From Gottschalkia purinilytica (GTDB lineage: Bacteria > Bacillota > Clostridia > Tissierellales > Gottschalkiaceae), in NCBI RefSeq assembly GCF_001190785.1, contig NZ_LGSS01000003.1, positions 248,001 through 312,000 on the forward strand: DNA of 64,000 bases, given 5' to 3'. The notes beneath the pieces were generated by a model, which was given only the letters and a program-made list of their open reading frames with translations, searched no databases and had not been told where the DNA came from. Positions 55,693 to 64,000 of this stretch are shown piece after piece (the first letter of the stretch is position 1; each line of letters opens with the position of its first letter). Made by a program: the position numbers and the translations under genes.

Positions 55693-55722
55693 ATTATATA
55701 CTTTTATATATCTCATTTACAA
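55693..55722 (-). promoter_or_regulatory. Promoter of the znuACB operon
   Basis: Minus strand TTGTAA (55722-55717) and TATAAT (55698-55693) with an 18-nt spacer, 27 nt before the znuA start. The AT-rich -35/-10 region has no convincing Zur palindrome. Confidence 0.7.
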
Positions 55723-55831
55723 TTGAATATAAATACCCTAGTTGCTTTTATTTTAAGCAAAGATTATTTATTTTGCTTTTTATTTTATTAATTGCCATAT
55801 ACTATCTTTATATACCTTTTGCTCAAAAAAT

Positions 55832-55857
55832 AAGCGTAGATATAAAATATCTACGCT
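55832..55857 (-). terminator. Terminator of the lemA-TPM operon
   Basis: Stem AGCGTAGATAT/ATATCTACGCT with a 3-nt loop and T run on the minus strand, just after the TPM-domain gene. Confidence 0.85.
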
Positions 55858-55858
55858 A

Positions 55859-56623
55859 TTACCATCCTCTACTAGCTCCTCCACCACCAGATGAGCCACC
55901 GCCTCCTGAGGAACCTCCTCCAAAACCACCGCCGCCTCCACGACCATTTCTTCCTATCGATCTTAGTATGGATATAGTAATTATACCACCAAAAAATTTA
56001 AAGTCTATAAACAAAAATACAATGAGCCCTATTATACCAAACATACCTAATTTGCTTGAATCTCTATCATTAGCACTCATATTATTAGGTACATCTGTAT
56101 CTAATTGTATATCATACTCTTCAGCTATTACTCCAATAATAGCTGAAAATCCATTTCTAATTCCTTGATCATAATCATTCTCTTTAAATAAAGGAGTGAT
56201 ATAATCATCACTTATTGCTCCTGCTTTTCCATCTGGGATAGCTCCTTCTAATCCATATCCAACTTCTATTCTCATTTTTTTATCATTTGGAGCTACTAAT
56301 AGTAATACACCATTATTTTTATCTTTACTTCCTATTTCCCATTTCCTAAAAAGAGCATTTGCATATTCTTCTATAGTACTATCTTGTAAACTATCTACTA
56401 CAGCAACTACAACTTGTGCCCCAGTTTGTTCATATAGTGATCTATTAGTATCTATAATATAATTGGATGTTTTCTCCTCTATTACCCCAACTTCATCATA
56501 TACATAAAAACTTTCATTTGGTTCTGGAAGTCTTAGCTTTTCCCCATAAGCTGTAGTAACATTAACTATAAAAGTAAATACAATCAAAAAAAATACTAAC
56601 AGTTTTGATTTTTTAAATTTCAT
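55859..56623 (-). CDS. TPM-domain protein (YgcG/Psb32 type) with Gly-rich tail
   Basis: 254 residues. A signal peptide (FFLIVFTFIVNVTTAYG) precedes the TPM domain (about 35-180: YVYDEVGVIEE, TGAQVVVAVV, WEIGSKDKNNGVLLLVAPNDKKMRIEVGYGLEG). A membrane helix (about 195-222) follows, with a Gly/Ser-rich C-terminus (GGGFGGGSSGGGGSSGGGG). Such proteins pair with LemA at the envelope; some members process or sense membrane protein quality. Exact role unknown. 14 nt after lemA. Confidence 0.9.
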   Translation of the reverse strand: MKFKKSKLLVFFLIVFTFIVNVTTAYGEKLRLPEPNESFYVYDEVGVIEEKTSNYIIDTNRSLYEQTGAQVVVAVVDSLQDSTIEEYANALFRKWEIGSKDKNNGVLLLVAPNDKKMRIEVGYGLEGAIPDGKAGAISDDYITPLFKENDYDQGIRNGFSAIIGVIAEEYDIQLDTDVPNNMSANDRDSSKLGMFGIIGLIVFLFIDFKFFGGIITISILRSIGRNGRGGGGGFGGGSSGGGGSSGGGGASRGW

Positions 56624-56637
56624 TTATTTCACCTTAA

Positions 56638-57210
56638 TTAGAATTTTACTTCTGGAAGCTTTTTATCTTCTTGGTTTATCTCAAAATATTGTTTTTTCTC
56701 AAATCCAAACATTCCTGCAAATATATTGGTTGGGAATCTTCTTACTTTACCATTAAATATTTTCGCAGATTCATTATAATCCATTCTAGAAACAGCAAGT
56801 CTATTTTCTGTGCCAGCCAATTCATCTTGTAGTCTTATAAAGTTTTCATTTGATTTTAACTCAGGATATTTCTCAACTACTACATTTAATTTTGATAGTG
56901 CCGTATTTAGTTGTTCATTAGCCCTAGCATATTCTTGTGGATTTTTAGCCTCTACAATTCCACTTCTTGCTTTAGTAACTCCAACTAATACATCTTGTTC
57001 TTGTTTTGCAAATCCTTTTACTGTATTAACTAAATTAGGAATTAAATCAGCTCTTCTTTTTAGTTGATTTTCAACTTGAGCCCATTTAGCGTTAGTTTCT
57101 TCATCTAATTTAACTAAGTTATTATAACTTCCTACTAATGTGAAGCCAAGTACGGCTATTAACCCTAATATTATTATTAGACTTAAAGTACCTTTTTTCA
57201 TTTTATTCAT
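56638..57210 (-). CDS. LemA-family protein
   Basis: 190 residues. One N-terminal membrane segment, then a helical bundle: NAKWAQVENQLKRRADLIPNLVNTVKG, followed by the RLQDELAGTENRLAVSRMDYNE and FPTNIFAGMFGF motifs typical of LemA. Co-transcribed with a TPM-domain gene. AAGGAG upstream of the ATG at 57210; a second ATG at 57201 is possible. Confidence 0.93.
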   Translation of the reverse strand: MNKMKKGTLSLIIILGLIAVLGFTLVGSYNNLVKLDEETNAKWAQVENQLKRRADLIPNLVNTVKGFAKQEQDVLVGVTKARSGIVEAKNPQEYARANEQLNTALSKLNVVVEKYPELKSNENFIRLQDELAGTENRLAVSRMDYNESAKIFNGKVRRFPTNIFAGMFGFEKKQYFEINQEDKKLPEVKF

Positions 57211-57300
57211 ATCTCCTTTTAATTCAAAAATATAAACCCCGATTACATTTATTATACAACTTTATCAATTAATTGTATACTTATATTACAATTTTTGTAT

Positions 57301-58467
57301 CTAAGCATTAATATTATAAACTTCAATTTTTTCTATCGCATCATTTATTAATCCTTCTACATCAAGTATTTCTTCTGACTTTTCTATATCTTCAAGTTTT
57401 GGTCTAGTAACTGGGTGTTTTGGTAAAAATACAGTACAACAATCTTCATAAGGAAGTATTGATGTTTCAAATGTTTCTATATCTTTAGCTATATCAGTAA
57501 TTTCTACCTTATCCATTCCTATTAAAGGTCTAAATACAGGTAATTCAACAGATGAATTCGTTACATTTATTCCTTTTATAGTTTGACTAGCTACTTGACC
57601 TAAACTTTCTCCAGTTATCAATGCATCTATGCCTTCTTTTTTAGCTATAGCTTCACCAATTCTCATCATAAATCTTCTTGAAATTATAGTCATCTCATCT
57701 TCTGGACAGTTTTTATTTATTTCTTTTTGTATATTAAGTAAGTTAACACTATATAGTTTTATGTTACCGCAATATCTTGAAAGTATGTTTGCTAAATTTT
57801 TAACTTTTTCTTCAGCTCTTTCGCTTGTAAATGGATAGCTATGATAATGAATTGCGCTTAATTCAACACCTCTTTTAGCCATTAAAAATCCAGCTACTGG
57901 GCTGTCTATTCCTCCAGAAAGTAGTAGTAATCCCTTACCATTAGTCCCTAATGGTAATCCACCATATCCTTTTATTTTTTTAGTATATATATAACATTTA
58001 GTCCTAATATCTATATTTAAATATACTTCTGGATTATGAACGTCTACATTTATATCATCTATATTTTCTAGTAAATATCCTCCTATTTCTCTAGATATTT
58101 CAGGTGATTTCAAAGGAAAATTCTTATCTGCTCTTTTTGTCTCAACTTTAAAAGTTCTTTTTCCTTCTTGTAATGCATCCTTTAAAGCTTCTATTGAATA
58201 TTTCTTAATTTCATCTATATCTTTCTCTACTCTATAGCAGGGAGATATATATACTATTCCAAATACTTTTCTTACTCTATTTATAACTAAATCAATATCA
58301 TCATCATCACATTCTATAAATAATTTTCCTTGTTCTCTGTAAATTTTAGATTTTCCTAGATCCTTTATAACATTTTTTATATGTTTAATTAATTTATTCT
58401 CAAAATATGATCTATTCAATCCCTTTAATGCAATTTCTCCAAAACTAACACTTACTACCTTATCCAT
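57301..58467 (-). CDS. thiI: tRNA 4-thiouridine synthase ThiI
   Basis: 388 residues. NFLD/THUMP domain (about 1-165), then the PP-loop LLLSGGIDSPVAGFLMAKRG near 180-200, and TGESLGQVASQTIKG. The C-terminal rhodanese domain of the enteric protein is absent, as in most Gram-positives. It adenylates U8 in tRNA for sulphur transfer. It lies 6 nt after a cysteine desulfurase gene, its likely sulphur donor. Confidence 0.94.
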   Translation of the reverse strand: MDKVVSVSFGEIALKGLNRSYFENKLIKHIKNVIKDLGKSKIYREQGKLFIECDDDDIDLVINRVRKVFGIVYISPCYRVEKDIDEIKKYSIEALKDALQEGKRTFKVETKRADKNFPLKSPEISREIGGYLLENIDDINVDVHNPEVYLNIDIRTKCYIYTKKIKGYGGLPLGTNGKGLLLLSGGIDSPVAGFLMAKRGVELSAIHYHSYPFTSERAEEKVKNLANILSRYCGNIKLYSVNLLNIQKEINKNCPEDEMTIISRRFMMRIGEAIAKKEGIDALITGESLGQVASQTIKGINVTNSSVELPVFRPLIGMDKVEITDIAKDIETFETSILPYEDCCTVFLPKHPVTRPKLEDIEKSEEILDVEGLINDAIEKIEVYNINA

Positions 58468-58473
58468 TTGTAA

Positions 58474-59631
58474 TCACCTCATAGTTATTTTTCTTATTTC
58501 ATCTACTGAATATTTTAGTTTTTCTATAACATAATCTAACTCTTCTAACGTATTTGAGTAAGCAAAACTAAATCTTATTGCACCTTCTATTTCTTTTTCA
58601 CTTAATCCTAAAGATTTAAGCACATGACTTTTCCCTTTTCCTTTTGATGAACAAGCAGACGCTGTAGAAACATATATTCTATCTTCCTCTAGGTAATGAA
58701 GAAGTATTTCTCCCTTTATTCCCATAAAAGATATATTAAGTATATGTGGAGCACATCTTTCATCTGTTAAGCTGTTTATTTTTATATTACTAATTTCATT
58801 TTCAATTCTTTGTAAAAAATATTTCTTTAAGCTTAAAATATGTTCTCTTTCTTCTTTATGTTTACTCTTAAGTATTTCTACCGCTTTTCCTAATCCTACT
58901 ATTCCTGGAGTATTTTCAGTACCTGATCTTATACCATTTTCTTGATTTCCTCCAAATATTATAGATTCTAGCTTCAAATCCTTTTTTATAAATATTCCGC
59001 CTATTCCTTTAGGACCATGAATTTTGTGTCCACTAAATGTAAATGCATCTATACCCATTTTATTTAAGTCCACATTTATTTTGCCAAAAGCTTGTATTCC
59101 ATCAACATGTAATTTTATAGACTTATTTTTTCTATTAATAATATCTCTTATTTTATTTATATCTTGTACTGTCCCTATTTCATTATTTACTAACATTGTA
59201 GAAATCAAAATTGTTTTATCAGTTATTGATCTTTCTAACTGAACTAAATCAATAAATCCATATTCATCTATATCTAGGTAAGTAACTTCAAAACTTTTAC
59301 TCTCATAATGTTTAAATATATTTAAAACAGAAGAATGCTCTATTTTTGTTGTAATTATATGATTTCCTTTTTTAGAATATTTGTTTACTATACCTTGAAT
59401 AGCTATATTATTACTTTCTGTTCCACCTGATGTGAAAAATATTTCTTCCTTATTTACTTTTAAAAACTCAGATATTATTTTTCTTGAATTTTCAACTTTC
59501 TTTTCCACTTCAAGTCCCATTCTATGAAGAGATGATGGATTTCCATATTCCTCTTTTAACATATATATCATACATTCTATAACTTCATCTCTAGGTCTTG
59601 TAGTGGCACTATTATCTAAGTACACTTTCAT
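58474..59631 (-). CDS. Cysteine desulfurase (NifS/IscS-type, partner of ThiI)
   Basis: 385 residues. N-terminal YLDNSATTRPRDEVIECM, PLP-His region KIEHSSVLNIF, PLP Lys in FSGHKIHGPKGIGG (about 205) and the persulphide Cys in STASACSSKGKGKSH (about 328). The short active-site loop places it in the NifZ/IscS-like class I. Being 6 nt upstream of thiI it is likely dedicated to tRNA thiolation. ATG after GGTGG. Confidence 0.93.
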   Translation of the reverse strand: MKVYLDNSATTRPRDEVIECMIYMLKEEYGNPSSLHRMGLEVEKKVENSRKIISEFLKVNKEEIFFTSGGTESNNIAIQGIVNKYSKKGNHIITTKIEHSSVLNIFKHYESKSFEVTYLDIDEYGFIDLVQLERSITDKTILISTMLVNNEIGTVQDINKIRDIINRKNKSIKLHVDGIQAFGKINVDLNKMGIDAFTFSGHKIHGPKGIGGIFIKKDLKLESIIFGGNQENGIRSGTENTPGIVGLGKAVEILKSKHKEEREHILSLKKYFLQRIENEISNIKINSLTDERCAPHILNISFMGIKGEILLHYLEEDRIYVSTASACSSKGKGKSHVLKSLGLSEKEIEGAIRFSFAYSNTLEELDYVIEKLKYSVDEIRKITMR

Positions 59632-60014
59632 CTAACCACCTCTAATTTTTAGAATACATTTAAAGCTTACCTTTTACAAGTATTATTCTATAAAAAGAAT
59701 ATTTTTATATCACTATAGCTTTATTTTTACTTTACTTACAAATATTCATTATATTATAGCCTATAAAATAGTTCAAAATTTTAATCCATTTAATTTTCTA
59801 AGTCTATTTTTAAATAAATATATTTTTTTATCATTCTAAGGATAAAATCAAAGAAAAATGGTTAAGTTAATTTTAATTGTCATATTAGTTATTTTTTATA
59901 TTAAGATTACTATTTTTAATTTATTCTATTTTAGTGAAAAAGCTATCAGTATAATATTTTCCATATTATTGAAATTTAGCTAGCATAATAGATTAATTTA
60001 TAAATTTTATTTTT
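59632..60014. other. Intergenic, 383 nt, no gene seen
   Basis: Very AT-rich, no ORF over 20 codons with a start and ribosome site, no recognisable RNA family. The region beyond it (60015-60262) holds Spo0A-like boxes and a small RNA. Confidence 0.6.
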
Positions 60015-60051
60015 TGTCGAATTTACGTGTGTTTTTCGACTTGTTTCGACT
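60015..60051. promoter_or_regulatory. Three Spo0A (0A) box-like sites
   Basis: TGTCGAA is present exactly at 60015-60021 (plus strand). On the minus strand AGTCGAA occurs at 60041-60035 and 60051-60045, separated by 3 nt. A 10-bp spacing of tandem boxes is how the Spo0A dimer binds at known promoters. The boxes stand 48-84 nt upstream of the -35 of the small-RNA promoter. Confidence 0.6.
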
Positions 60052-60098
60052 GCTTTTTATAATCTTCTTAAGTTTTTTAAATTTTTTTTATAAAAGTG

Positions 60099-60127
60099 TT
60101 GCATATCATGTCACTTTTTGTTATAAT
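60099..60127 (+). promoter_or_regulatory. Strong sigma-A promoter of the small RNA
   Basis: TTGCAT (60099-60104), 17-nt spacer, perfect TATAAT (60122-60127). Expected start near G60135. Confidence 0.8.
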
Positions 60128-60134
60128 TTGTTTT

Positions 60135-60262
60135 GTGGTTATCCCCCTGGTAACCTCAAATGAGATCTCTATTCCCAATACCCCTTTTGAACGGTTTTAC
60201 TATACAATCTTAGTTTAGGATTGTATAAAAAAAGACTCTACCCAGGAGTCTTTTTTTATTTA
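60135..60262 (+). ncRNA. Candidate C-rich small RNA
   Basis: Between a strong promoter and a strong terminator lies an ORF-less unit of about 125 nt. It has a 5' hairpin (GGTTA/TAACC, loop with CCCCC), a palindromic GAGATCTC, two more C-rich single-stranded stretches (TTCCCAATACCCC), a 9-bp hairpin (60201-60227) and the terminator. C-rich loops are typical of Gram-positive trans-acting RNAs such as RoxS, which pair with G-rich ribosome sites. It is not a recognised family; it could alternatively be a leader of the asparaginase gene. Confidence 0.6.
60231..60258 (+). terminator. Terminator of the small RNA
   Basis: Stem AAAGACTC/GAGTCTTT with a 7-nt loop and seven T residues. Confidence 0.9.
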
Positions 60263-60369
60263 TTTTTTTATGATATAACATCATAAGGAATATTTTAAAT
60301 AAATCTAATAATAATTTTAAAAATTAGAATAATAACTTATAGAGTATATTTTTATAGGGGGGGTTAATT

Positions 60370-61368
60370 TTGAAAAATAAGATTGCTGTAGTTTTTACAG
60401 GTGGTACTATTTCAATGAAAAAAGATCCTGAATTAAATGTAGCTGTCCCAGCATTATCTGGTGATGAAATATTGTCTATGGTACCTAACATAAACGAGAT
60501 AGCAGAAGTCGAAATAATTAGTTTTGGCAAATTACCAGGACCTCACATGTCTCCTATTAAAATGATGGGACTTTCTAACTTAGTAAAAAAACTTATTTCT
60601 AGAGAAGATATAACATCTGTTGTAATTACCCATGGAACTGATACATTAGAAGAAACTGCATATCTCTTAGATTTAAATATTAGAACTGAAAAACCTATAG
60701 TTGTTGTTGGAGCTATGAGAAACTCTTCAGAATTAGGTTATGACGGTCCTAGTAATCTTTCAGCTGCTGTATTTACTGCTTTATCTCCAAAATCAAGGGG
60801 AAAAGGCGTTTTAGTTGTTATGAATGACGAGGTAAATACTGCATATGAAGTAACTAAGACTAATACTTTATCCCTTTCTACTTTTAAATCACTAGAGTTT
60901 GGAGCATTAGGAATCGTAGATAATAATGAAGTTATTTTTTATAGAGATATAATAATTAGAGATAATTATATAAATACTGATAAAATTGAAAATAATGTAG
61001 CCCTTTTAAAATGTGTTGCAGGTATGAATTCTGATTTAATCAATTTTTGTATAGATAGTAATTATAAAGGAATTGTCATAGAAGCTTTAGGAAGAGGTAA
61101 TGTTCCAATAGAAATGTTAGAAGGTATAAAAAAAGCTATAGAGAAAAATATTCCAGTAGTTATAGTTTCTAGATGTCATTCTGGTCGTGTGTTGGATTCA
61201 TATGGTTATCCTGGAGGTGGGAAAGACTTGAGAGATTTAGGTTGTATATTTGGAAGCAACTTACCAGGACAAAAAGCTAGAATTAAATTAATGTTAGCTT
61301 TAACCATAACTCAGGACTTAAAACTTTTAAAACAAATATTTGAGAAAAATATATATTCAGACATATAA
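60370..61368 (+). CDS. ansA: L-asparaginase (type I, cytoplasmic)
   Basis: 332 residues. Catalytic Thr motifs VVFTGGTISMKKDPE (about 7) and VITHGTDTLEETAYLLDL (about 90). No signal peptide, consistent with the cytosolic type I enzyme that hydrolyses asparagine to aspartate and ammonia. TTG start behind a GGGGGGG ribosome site. Its upstream region holds the small RNA and its terminator, so it needs its own promoter between 60260 and 60360, or read-through. Confidence 0.93.
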   Translation: MKNKIAVVFTGGTISMKKDPELNVAVPALSGDEILSMVPNINEIAEVEIISFGKLPGPHMSPIKMMGLSNLVKKLISREDITSVVITHGTDTLEETAYLLDLNIRTEKPIVVVGAMRNSSELGYDGPSNLSAAVFTALSPKSRGKGVLVVMNDEVNTAYEVTKTNTLSLSTFKSLEFGALGIVDNNEVIFYRDIIIRDNYINTDKIENNVALLKCVAGMNSDLINFCIDSNYKGIVIEALGRGNVPIEMLEGIKKAIEKNIPVVIVSRCHSGRVLDSYGYPGGGKDLRDLGCIFGSNLPGQKARIKLMLALTITQDLKLLKQIFEKNIYSDI

Positions 61369-61392
61369 GAAAGCGGATAAATCCGCTTTCTT
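61367..61392. terminator. Bidirectional terminator of ansA and the convergent gene
   Basis: Perfect 12-bp stem AAGAAAGCGGAT/ATCCGCTTTCTT with a 2-nt loop. Confidence 0.85.
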
Positions 61393-61393
61393 A

Positions 61394-62884
61394 TTAATAT
61401 CTAGCTCCAAAAGGCCTCCTTCTCTTACTTAATACTACTTCTAATTCGTTTACTCTTTTTTCTAAGTCTTTTAAAGTTTCATATACCTTTTCATCCTGAT
61501 CGTCATTTGTAAGTCTTTTTATACGATTTTCTATTTTTTCTATTCTAATATCTAATTCATCTAATATTTGTCTCAATGTTTTTATTTCTTTAACTAGAAG
61601 GTCTTGGTTTTTTGTTTTAACCACATCCTTTCTTTCATTATATTCACTACTAGCGTTATAAACGTCATAATTACCACGTCTTTTTCTTATTGGCTTTTGA
61701 TAAGCTTTTTCATATATATCTAAGAAATATTCATCATCTGGATGTGTCTTTGTCTCTTTTTTCTCTTTAGAATTTTGCTGATATTGTTCATATTTATAAT
61801 TTTCTTCGTTGTTTTTATCATACATATCAGAACCAATATCTTTTTTTTTAGCAACTTCATATGCTTTATCAACATTTCCAAATCCTAAAAAGGCTAATTG
61901 TGGATGAATTGTTCCAAATGCATAGTTTAGCAAATATGCATTTTTTATATTACTTTCATTTGTAACAAACTTATATCTTGCAAAATTCTTTTTCTTAGAT
62001 TCAGGCCATAAATAAGGATTGGTCCATGTAATTCCTTCGTCCTCAGAAAAGCAACTTACTACATTATCATATTCTGTCCATATATTCCACAATAGTCCAC
62101 TTTCATATACTAGAGTAGAGTAAGTGCAATTGGCAGGATTCGACAAAGTGTCTTCAGATATTAGTTTAATATGACTATCAGATATATTATACTTTTTATA
62201 TTTTATACTTAAATTATCATATTCATATTCACTATAAGTTATATGTATACAGTCATCTTTATACATTATATCCAAGTATAGTTTTGTAGATTGATCATTA
62301 GTAATCTGTAATGATCTTCCCCATGTCTCTGTATTTATATCAAATATATTTATAAAAATTTCCTCACAACGATCTACTAAGTTATAATATCCCAGTATTA
62401 ACTTATCTTTTTGCTTTACTACTTGTATAGGATTCAGTAGTTCTCTTCTAAATATATCTGATACCACATTTGTATTCCATTTATTATCCTTTAAATAATG
62501 ATGATATACAGTTAATTTAGAACTATCTATCTCTGATTGTAAGCAATATAGTATATGAATATTTTCTTCTGTAGCAATTATATTTAAATTATACATGTCT
62601 TCACTAAATCCATCTGAAATAACGTTCTCTGTCCATCTATTATTCACTAAAGAATACAAAGAAATACTTGTATCAGTTTTCTGGCATACTACATAAATAT
62701 CATCTTCTTTATTTATAGTAACATCATATTCCATCGTCCCATCTTCTGCTAAAATATTTCTATCACTCTTTCTTGTAGCTTTATCATGATATACTACCTC
62801 TAAGCCCTTATCCGTAAGGTCAAAACTATAAACATTTCCATAGCTATCTGTAACTAGATTTCCTCTTTGATTTATAAATGGCAC
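61394..62884 (-). CDS. Beta-propeller-like protein with C-terminal coiled coil
   Basis: 496 residues, no signal peptide, no membrane segment. Residues 1-330 show repeated strand-turn patterns with Asp-box-like turns (SEDEGITWTNPY) and recurring NIxATEENIHILY-type blades, suggesting a beta-propeller. A disordered, charged linker (about 345-430) leads to a heptad-rich coiled coil (LRQILDELDIRIEKIENRI, LKDLEKRVNELEVVLS) and a basic end. GTG start behind AAGGAGGTG. A sigma-K-like promoter lies upstream, and the divergent neighbour is a Cys-rich coat-like protein. Spore-surface role is inferred; family not recognised. Confidence 0.7.
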   Translation of the reverse strand: MPFINQRGNLVTDSYGNVYSFDLTDKGLEVVYHDKATRKSDRNILAEDGTMEYDVTINKEDDIYVVCQKTDTSISLYSLVNNRWTENVISDGFSEDMYNLNIIATEENIHILYCLQSEIDSSKLTVYHHYLKDNKWNTNVVSDIFRRELLNPIQVVKQKDKLILGYYNLVDRCEEIFINIFDINTETWGRSLQITNDQSTKLYLDIMYKDDCIHITYSEYEYDNLSIKYKKYNISDSHIKLISEDTLSNPANCTYSTLVYESGLLWNIWTEYDNVVSCFSEDEGITWTNPYLWPESKKKNFARYKFVTNESNIKNAYLLNYAFGTIHPQLAFLGFGNVDKAYEVAKKKDIGSDMYDKNNEENYKYEQYQQNSKEKKETKTHPDDEYFLDIYEKAYQKPIRKRRGNYDVYNASSEYNERKDVVKTKNQDLLVKEIKTLRQILDELDIRIEKIENRIKRLTNDDQDEKVYETLKDLEKRVNELEVVLSKRRRPFGARY

Positions 62885-62935
62885 AATATCACCTCCTTAT
62901 TTATACCTTGGTAATAATGATATTTAGCAACCTTA

Positions 62936-62965
62936 TAATATATGACAATTTTTATTAGTAATGTA
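62936..62965 (-). promoter_or_regulatory. Sigma-K-like (mother-cell) promoter of the propeller gene
   Basis: On the minus strand CATATATTA (62944-62936) fits the sigma-K -10 CATAnnnTA. An mACm-type -35 (TACA, 62965-62962) is 17 nt upstream. The start would lie about 45 nt before the gene. Short consensus, so tentative. Confidence 0.45.
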
Positions 62966-63043
62966 ACAATTTTTTTTAGCAAGAATATATTATAGTAAGA
63001 ATTGTTAATTCTTATAATTTAGAAATAAGGAGGGTATATATAT

Positions 63044-64000
63044 ATGAGTTGCTGTGGTAGAAGAAAACAAGAACCCATTAGTCTTGGATTACCTAATAAA
63101 TGTTGTATTGGAGAAACTGGATGTTCTTTTGACGGTAATTTAAGAAAAGTTAAAGCAGAACCAATATATGTTCAAAAAGTTTATGATGCAGCTTTATTTA
63201 ATTTACAAGGTTTAAAAACCGTAACAGATCAACCTTTTGGTCCTGCCATAGGAAGAGGAAATAGAATAATTAGAGTTCTAGAAATAAGATGTAAAAAGTT
63301 TTTCAATCCTAAAGACATAAATGATCCTGCTAATTTAGTTGTAAAACCAAAAACATTATTATCAGGAGCTCAATTTGTTGAAGATGGATGTGGTAACCCT
63401 ATTAGAGCCGTAGGTCCTGATGGATTCAAAAGTGAGAAATTAATATTTGCTGATACTCAAGATTGTGATGAAAAATGTAAAGGAACTCCTATCTTTGGTA
63501 CTCAGACACTAAAAGTTAGCGGTAATGTAGTTGTAGAATTAGATGTTGTAGTTAGTGATGATTGTGATAAAGAGTGTGAAGTTACATTAGTAGGTAACAT
63601 TAACATAGCATGTCCTTCAGAGCCATTAGTATTAACTAATTTCTTTGAACTTTGTATCCCATCAGTATTTGACTCTGCATTTTTACCAAGATTTACTGAG
63701 TTCTGTAATATAGACTGTGAACCTAGATTAGCTACTAACAGTATATTAAGAGATATCTCTGTGAATCCTTCTACAGGAAGTGTTAGAGTTAACTTAATAA
63801 TTGCTCTATGTATAACTTGTGAGAAGAAAATCATCGTTCCAGTTCAGCTTTGTGTTTTATCTACAGGATTCCCTCAACTTGAGCCAGAAGTTTCAACAAT
63901 TTGTAATGAGTTCCCTACTCTATTCCCGAATCAAATCGATAAAGACAGTGTAAGAGAATGTAAGAAAGAGAAAGAAAGGGAAGAAAGAGAGGAACGTAAG
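63044..64000 (+). CDS. Cys-rich protein, likely spore surface; runs off the window
   Basis: The frame is open from ATG 63044 (AAGGAGGG upstream) to the window end, 319 codons, so the C-terminus is missing. It starts MSCCGRRKQEPISLGLPNKCC and contains more than 20 Cys, many as CxxxC or spaced pairs (DCDEKC, DCDKEC, CNIDCE, CITCEK). Beta-rich segments alternate with YVQKVYDAALFNLQGL. The last 20 codons are a Lys/Glu-rich run (KKEKEREEREERK). High Cys content suggests disulphide cross-linked coat or exosporium protein. A weak sigma-K-like -10 (AATATATTA) precedes it. Family not proven. Confidence 0.7.
   Translation, partial: MSCCGRRKQEPISLGLPNKCCIGETGCSFDGNLRKVKAEPIYVQKVYDAALFNLQGLKTVTDQPFGPAIGRGNRIIRVLEIRCKKFFNPKDINDPANLVVKPKTLLSGAQFVEDGCGNPIRAVGPDGFKSEKLIFADTQDCDEKCKGTPIFGTQTLKVSGNVVVELDVVVSDDCDKECEVTLVGNINIACPSEPLVLTNFFELCIPSVFDSAFLPRFTEFCNIDCEPRLATNSILRDISVNPSTGSVRVNLIIALCITCEKKIIVPVQLCVLSTGFPQLEPEVSTICNEFPTLFPNQIDKDSVRECKKEKEREEREERK

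Noticed and set aside
55773-56168. Plus-strand Pro-rich ORF over the TPM gene
   Set aside because: It is the antisense of the Gly-rich tail of the TPM-domain protein.
1-64000. tRNA or rRNA genes and CRISPR arrays
   Set aside because: None seen on either strand on reading; a tRNAscan or array finder would settle it.

Overview
The window is AT-rich DNA from an anaerobic, endospore-forming, Clostridia-type member of the Bacillota. Pointers are the very low GC, strong AGGAGG-type ribosome sites, TTG and GTG starts, a DegS/DegU pair, a SpoVB-like flippase, a CwlJ/GerQ-like spore pair, Spo0A-type boxes and a 6S RNA. I do not assign a species. Most genes lie on the minus strand, in short operons closed by clear intrinsic terminators.

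Layout. 0-20 kb is chromosomal housekeeping: LysR regulator, M18 aminopeptidase, DegS/DegU, CheW, a DUF896 protein, a LacI/CcpA-like regulator, lipid kinase, dihydrolipoamide dehydrogenase, glycerophosphodiesterase, histidinol phosphatase, SpoVB, 6S RNA, FtsH and small uncharacterised proteins. About 20.2-26.3 kb is a decayed mobile element of higher GC. It holds a heterodimeric ABC exporter-fold pair (one subunit split by an in-frame amber codon), a truncated AraC regulator, a DtxR fragment run into a response-regulator fragment, a nonsense-mutated replication protein and a frameshifted MobC. By gene content it looks like the remains of an iron/siderophore-uptake cassette on an integrative conjugative element.

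26.3-33 kb holds a pseudouridine synthase, NAD kinase, a FAD oxidoreductase, oligoendopeptidase F, a GNAT enzyme and a tyrosine-integrase remnant lying between two long hairpins. 33.3-38.9 kb is envelope and spore biology: gerQ-like/cwlJ, then an FHA-SEDS-PBP operon, then a PspC/LiaF-like pair. 39-41.6 kb is a YtrA-type GntR/ABC operon with a complete promoter and operator.

41.7-48.5 kb carries an uncharacterised repeat-containing membrane protein beside adenine deaminase, and a GH31 alpha-glucosidase with a ROK kinase. 48.6-59.6 kb carries the PuuR-PotABCD polyamine system, ZnuABC, a LemA/TPM pair and a ThiI/cysteine desulfurase pair.

60.0-60.26 kb is the most interesting non-coding locus: three Spo0A-like boxes upstream of a strong promoter driving a roughly 125-nt C-rich RNA with its own terminator. 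The window ends with L-asparaginase and a divergent gene pair, a beta-propeller-like/coiled-coil protein and a Cys-rich protein cut by the window edge. A sigma-K-like promoter between them suggests spore-surface proteins.
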